Part shown: piece after piece, positions 14,950 through 17,638 of the stretch
Numbering within the stretch: the first letter of the stretch is position 1
Layout: each line of letters opens with the position of its first letter
DNA from: JBMNTU01 sp050945895
GTDB taxonomy: Bacteria > Bacillota > Clostridia > Christensenellales > Christensenellaceae
Direction of reading: 5' to 3'
Assembly: GCA_050945895.1 (NCBI GenBank)
Contig: JBMNTU010000046.1
Span: 1 to 17,638, forward strand
DNA: 17,638 nucleotides
The notes under the pieces: model-generated
Told to the model about the DNA's origin: nothing
What the model saw: only the letters and a program-made list of their open reading frames with translations
Databases searched by the model: none
Position numbers and translations under genes: made by a program

Positions 14950-16416
14950 ATGCCGGATGTAATTGTAAAAACGAAAAATGGAAGCCTCCGCGGATTTGAG
15001 CAAAAAGGGGTTTTGGCGTACTATGGAGTTCCGTACGCAAAAGCGCCGGTTGGTGCGCTACGCTTTGGGAAGACGCAGCCGGCGGAGGATTGGCAGGGCG
15101 TGCGCGACGCAACAAAATTTGGCGCGAACGCCTGGCAAACCCGTAAGCTGAAGTGGGAAATGAGCGAGGATTGCCTGTTTTTGAATATCTGGCGGCCGGA
15201 TACGCAAAAAACAGATTTGCCGGTAATGTTTTTTATCCATGGCGGCTCCTTTGCGACGGGCGCGGGCAGCGATCCGGAACTGAACGGCGCAAACCTTGCG
15301 AAAAACGGCGAGGTGGTCGTTGTTACGATCAACTACCGTTTGAATGTGCTGGGGTTTTTGGATTTTTCTTTTTTGGATGAGGCGTTTTGCCCAAACTGCG
15401 GGCTGTATGATATTTTGGAGGCGCTGAAATGGACGCATGAAAACATTGGGGCCTTTGGCGGGGATAAGGAGAACATTACCGTATTCGGGCAGTCGGCCGG
15501 GGCAATTTGCGCCTCTGTGCTGTCTGTTATGCCCGAGGCGCGTCCGTATATTGCCAAAGTGATTATGATGAGCGGCGGCCCTACGCTGCTTTATAAAAAG
15601 GATTTTTACCAGAAGATCGCAAAAAAATATATGGAGTTTATGGAAATTAGGACGGGGGAAGAACTGATGAGCCTGCCTGCTGAAAAGCTGGCGCTGCGGC
15701 ACAAGGAGTTTGCCTCTTATTGCGGGCTGGGCGCAGGCACGTTTATGGTGGAGGTGGATGGCAATCTGGTTCGGGAATATCCGATTCCTGCGGCGAAAAA
15801 AGGCGAGGGGCGGGAAATACCTATATTGATTGGAACAACGCGCGAAGAAATGTCTTTTTTCTTCATTCGGCCGGTTGCAGACATGCTGGATATTCGGAAT
15901 ATCATGGATTCGGGCGTAGGCGTTGAAGATGACGAAGTAAAGGAAAGCATTGTACGCTGCTATGAACGGTACGGAAAAAAAGGCCCGGCGATTATGCTTT
16001 CGGATATGGTGTTCCGCATGGCAAGCATGTGGTTTGCCGAAAGCTATCATGAACACGCGGATACATGGCTGTACCGGTTTGACTATGCGACGCCTGCCAT
16101 GAAAGCTTCGAGGCTGCATGCGTTCCACTCGAGCGATATGCCGTTTGTATTTGGCAATTTCCGTGAAGGATTGGCAAGGCTCATGTTCCTCTTTTCGCTT
16201 GATAAAAGAAAATATATGCGCGTTTACAGGGAAATGCAGCAGGATTTTGTTATGTTTGCAAAAGAGGGGCGGCTAGCGTGGGAAAAAGTGAAAAACGGAA
16301 AAATGACAGGCAAATGCTACGACGAAGAATGCACGTTTGGGCATATTGTAGAGCCGGATATACTGGAGGCGTATAAGAAAACAGATTTCAGGCGGCGCAG
16401 CTTTGAGGAAGGGTAA
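14950..16416 (+). CDS. Type B carboxylesterase
   Basis: The 488-residue alpha/beta hydrolase belongs to the carboxylesterase type B family. It has the N-terminal YYGVPYAKAPVGALRF, SEDCLFLNIW, the oxyanion loop HGGSF (97-101), nucleophile S182 in VFGQSAGA, the likely acid E300 in GTTREEMSFF and the catalytic His393 in AFHSSDMPFVFG. All catalytic parts are present. There is no signal peptide, so it should be cytosolic and hydrolyse esters that reach the cytoplasm; the substrate is unknown (para-nitrobenzyl esterase is the usual automatic label). AAGGA lies about 9 bp before the ATG. No strong promoter is visible in the gap after the DUF3048 terminator. Its stop codon is 3 bp from the stop codon of the converging gene, with no terminator between. 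Confidence 0.95.
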   Translation: MPDVIVKTKNGSLRGFEQKGVLAYYGVPYAKAPVGALRFGKTQPAEDWQGVRDATKFGANAWQTRKLKWEMSEDCLFLNIWRPDTQKTDLPVMFFIHGGSFATGAGSDPELNGANLAKNGEVVVVTINYRLNVLGFLDFSFLDEAFCPNCGLYDILEALKWTHENIGAFGGDKENITVFGQSAGAICASVLSVMPEARPYIAKVIMMSGGPTLLYKKDFYQKIAKKYMEFMEIRTGEELMSLPAEKLALRHKEFASYCGLGAGTFMVEVDGNLVREYPIPAAKKGEGREIPILIGTTREEMSFFFIRPVADMLDIRNIMDSGVGVEDDEVKESIVRCYERYGKKGPAIMLSDMVFRMASMWFAESYHEHADTWLYRFDYATPAMKASRLHAFHSSDMPFVFGNFREGLARLMFLFSLDKRKYMRVYREMQQDFVMFAKEGRLAWEKVKNGKMTGKCYDEECTFGHIVEPDILEAYKKTDFRRRSFEEG

Positions 16417-16419
16417 GGC

Positions 16420-17424
16420 CTAGGCGGCTGTTTTATAGGTAATCTGCTGCCCGTCCGAAAAAATAACAATGTCGCCCAAAAGGTCGGTGCGAAGGGTCGT
16501 AACGCTATTTGCATCTAAAATTTCGACTGTTTCGCTGTGCGGATGGCCGTAATCGTTGTCTTCCCCGGTGGTGATAAAGGCAATTTCGGGTGTTGTAAGG
16601 TCGATCAGCTCTTGCGACGTGGAGGCGGCGCTGCCGTGGTGGCCGATTTTTAAGACGTCTACGTCCAGAAGTTCGGGGTAGAGCGTTAGAATATCGCCCA
16701 GCGCACCGTCTTCTATATCGCCGGTCAGCAGGAACTTTGTATCGCCGTATTCCATCAGGAATACGATGCTGGATTCGTTGGCGCTGTCGTAGTCTTTATC
16801 CTGCGGGTTTAGGAAAGTGATGCGCGCCTGCCCCAGGGAAAACTCCATGCCCGCCACGCCTGTTACAACGGCGACGTTGTTTTGCTCGAGCTGCGCGAGC
16901 ATATCGGTATAGGTTTTTGTATCTTTGGGAAAGCTGGTCATATAAAACACTTCGGGCGTGTGGCGCTCGATTACGTCGTCCATCGAGCCGATGTGGTCTG
17001 CGTCCGGGTGGGTCGCCAGGGCGGCGGTGAGCGTTTCGGCCTGCAACACGGAAAGAACGTTTGAAATATGGGAAAAATCGTCCTGGTCGGCAGCGTCTAC
17101 CAGCAGCGTTTGGCCGCCGGGTTCGCGGATAACGATGCAGTCGGAATTTCCCGTATCTACCACAAACAGGATTAGCTTACCGCTGTTTTCGGGGAGGGAT
17201 ACCAGCGTTTCGATATTCATTTTGTCTTGCACATCTGTGGGCGTGAAGGATTGGCGGAGCGCATTTTCGATTTGGGAAAAAAACTCGCTGCCCTGCCCGC
17301 CCGACACGAGCAGTACCAGAATAACAGCAATGCAAACAAGCGCCGTTACAATACCGCCCAGTTTTCCGTTTTGTTTTTTGCGGCGGGTATTTCGCCGTTT
17401 TTTGCCATAGTTGCGTTTTGCCAT
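16420..17424 (-). CDS. Membrane-anchored ComEC-like MBL-fold hydrolase
   Basis: The 334-residue protein has a very basic N-terminus (residues 1-22), one membrane segment (about 24-43), and an extracytoplasmic metallo-beta-lactamase fold similar to the C-terminal domain of ComEC/Rec2. Metal ligands are visible as THPDADHIG (H139, D141, D143, H144), D236 in LTGDIED and HH262-263 in KIGHHGS, with GHPH (293-296) near the end. Stand-alone copies with one membrane helix are common in Clostridia and may be nucleases or phosphodiesterases; a role in DNA uptake is not implied, as no ComEC channel is present. The ribosome binding site (GGGAAAG) is weak. The predicted promoter is at 17470-17478. Confidence 0.9.
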   Translation of the reverse strand: MAKRNYGKKRRNTRRKKQNGKLGGIVTALVCIAVILVLLVSGGQGSEFFSQIENALRQSFTPTDVQDKMNIETLVSLPENSGKLILFVVDTGNSDCIVIREPGGQTLLVDAADQDDFSHISNVLSVLQAETLTAALATHPDADHIGSMDDVIERHTPEVFYMTSFPKDTKTYTDMLAQLEQNNVAVVTGVAGMEFSLGQARITFLNPQDKDYDSANESSIVFLMEYGDTKFLLTGDIEDGALGDILTLYPELLDVDVLKIGHHGSAASTSQELIDLTTPEIAFITTGEDNDYGHPHSETVEILDANSVTTLRTDLLGDIVIFSDGQQITYKTAA

Positions 17425-17469
17425 ACTACTTTCCCAATCTATTGACGAAGTGGCGTGAAGGCTCCTATA

Positions 17470-17478
17470 ATTATATCA
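17470..17478 (-). promoter_or_regulatory. Extended -10 promoter of MBL-fold gene
   Basis: On the - strand, TGA followed by a perfect TATAAT (17470-17475) forms an extended -10 box about 45 bp before the start codon. No clear -35 box is seen. It overlaps the left arm of the inverted repeat at 17475-17514. Confidence 0.6.
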
Positions 17479-17514
17479 TATCCTTCCAAGAAAAACTCTG
17501 AAGTAGGATATGAT
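17475..17514. repeat. Perfect 9-bp inverted repeat
   Basis: ATCATATCC (17475-17483) and GGATATGAT (17506-17514) are separated by 22 bp. The left arm touches the -10 box of the MBL-fold gene, so it may be an operator. An extra copy of ATCATATC occurs at 17595-17602. Confidence 0.6.
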
Positions 17515-17602
17515 GTTAGTGTCAAGTAAACGTTGGCAAGCAAGAGCCTTTTACAAAAGATATAATGACATTTGTTTTTCGTATCTATGACAACATCATA
17601 TC
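17507..17602. repeat. Perfect 11-bp inverted repeat, 74 bp apart
   Basis: GATATGATGTT (17507-17517) and AACATCATATC (17592-17602) are exact reverse complements. GTCA/TGAC pairs continue the symmetry with a small bulge. The enclosed stretch has no recognisable gene. It may belong to an element that continues beyond the window. Confidence 0.5.
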
Positions 17603-17638
17603 ACTGAAGCGTCATTGTTGAAAAGGGTTTTTGCGACA

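Noticed and set aside
13701..14951. 416-residue open frame on the - strand opposite the DUF3048 gene
   Set aside because: The + strand frame has a lipoprotein signal and DUF3048 motifs, and the - strand frame reads through a terminator with no recognisable domain.
15058..16128. 356-residue open frame on the - strand opposite the esterase
   Set aside because: The esterase carries a complete catalytic triad; the antisense product is rich in His, Arg and Cys with no family features.
16420..17424. Competence gene comEC
   Set aside because: Only the metallo-hydrolase part is present with one membrane helix; the large channel domain of ComEC is missing.

Overview
The window reads as ordinary chromosomal DNA from a low-to-mid GC Gram-positive anaerobe of the Clostridia (Bacillota). 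The basis is the gene families (VanW-like protein, YerB/DUF3048 lipoprotein, split transketolase, LnrLMN-like exporter with a LuxR-type two-component system), strong AGGAGG-type ribosome binding sites, sigma-A promoters and many intrinsic terminators. Base composition looks close to half GC by eye. Genus cannot be fixed from sequence alone. I see no rRNA, tRNA, CRISPR array or complete mobile element.

Layout. (1) 16-2576, + strand: a membrane-anchored VanW-domain protein, then a PRC-barrel protein with a long charged coiled coil, ending in a strong terminator. (2) 2624-2897: a structured intergenic region with long inverted repeats, leading to the promoter of a two-gene split transketolase operon (2898-4703) with its own terminator. 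(3) 4792-6278: a three-gene regulatory cassette. It encodes a MarR-family regulator with a His/Met/Cys-rich tail, an unrecognised 91-residue protein and a short DtxR/MntR-family regulator. The promoter is flanked by a matching pair of operator-like dyads. (4) 6323-11393: an ABC exporter operon on the - strand (ATPase, permease, permease, overlapping genes), divergent from a histidine kinase/LuxR response regulator pair on the + strand. This resembles the antibiotic-sensing LnrJK-LnrLMN arrangement of Bacillus. A dyad lies midway between the two promoters. (5) 11464-14801: a large polytopic GT-C-like membrane protein (-) divergent from a DUF3048 lipoprotein (+). (6) 14950-17424: a type B carboxylesterase (+) converging on a membrane-anchored ComEC-like metallo-beta-lactamase-fold protein (-), with 3 bp between their stop codons. 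The last 200 bases hold no gene but contain repeated ATCATATC motifs and a possible insertion-sequence edge.

How the genes work together. The clearest functional unit is the sensor/exporter module in region 4, probably a drug or envelope-stress detoxification system. The least conventional is the region 3 cassette: two regulators, both with potential metal ligands, share one transcript with an unknown small protein and have no transporter beside them. The rest are cell-envelope and housekeeping genes. I found no clearly new biological system; the region 3 cassette is the best candidate for follow-up.
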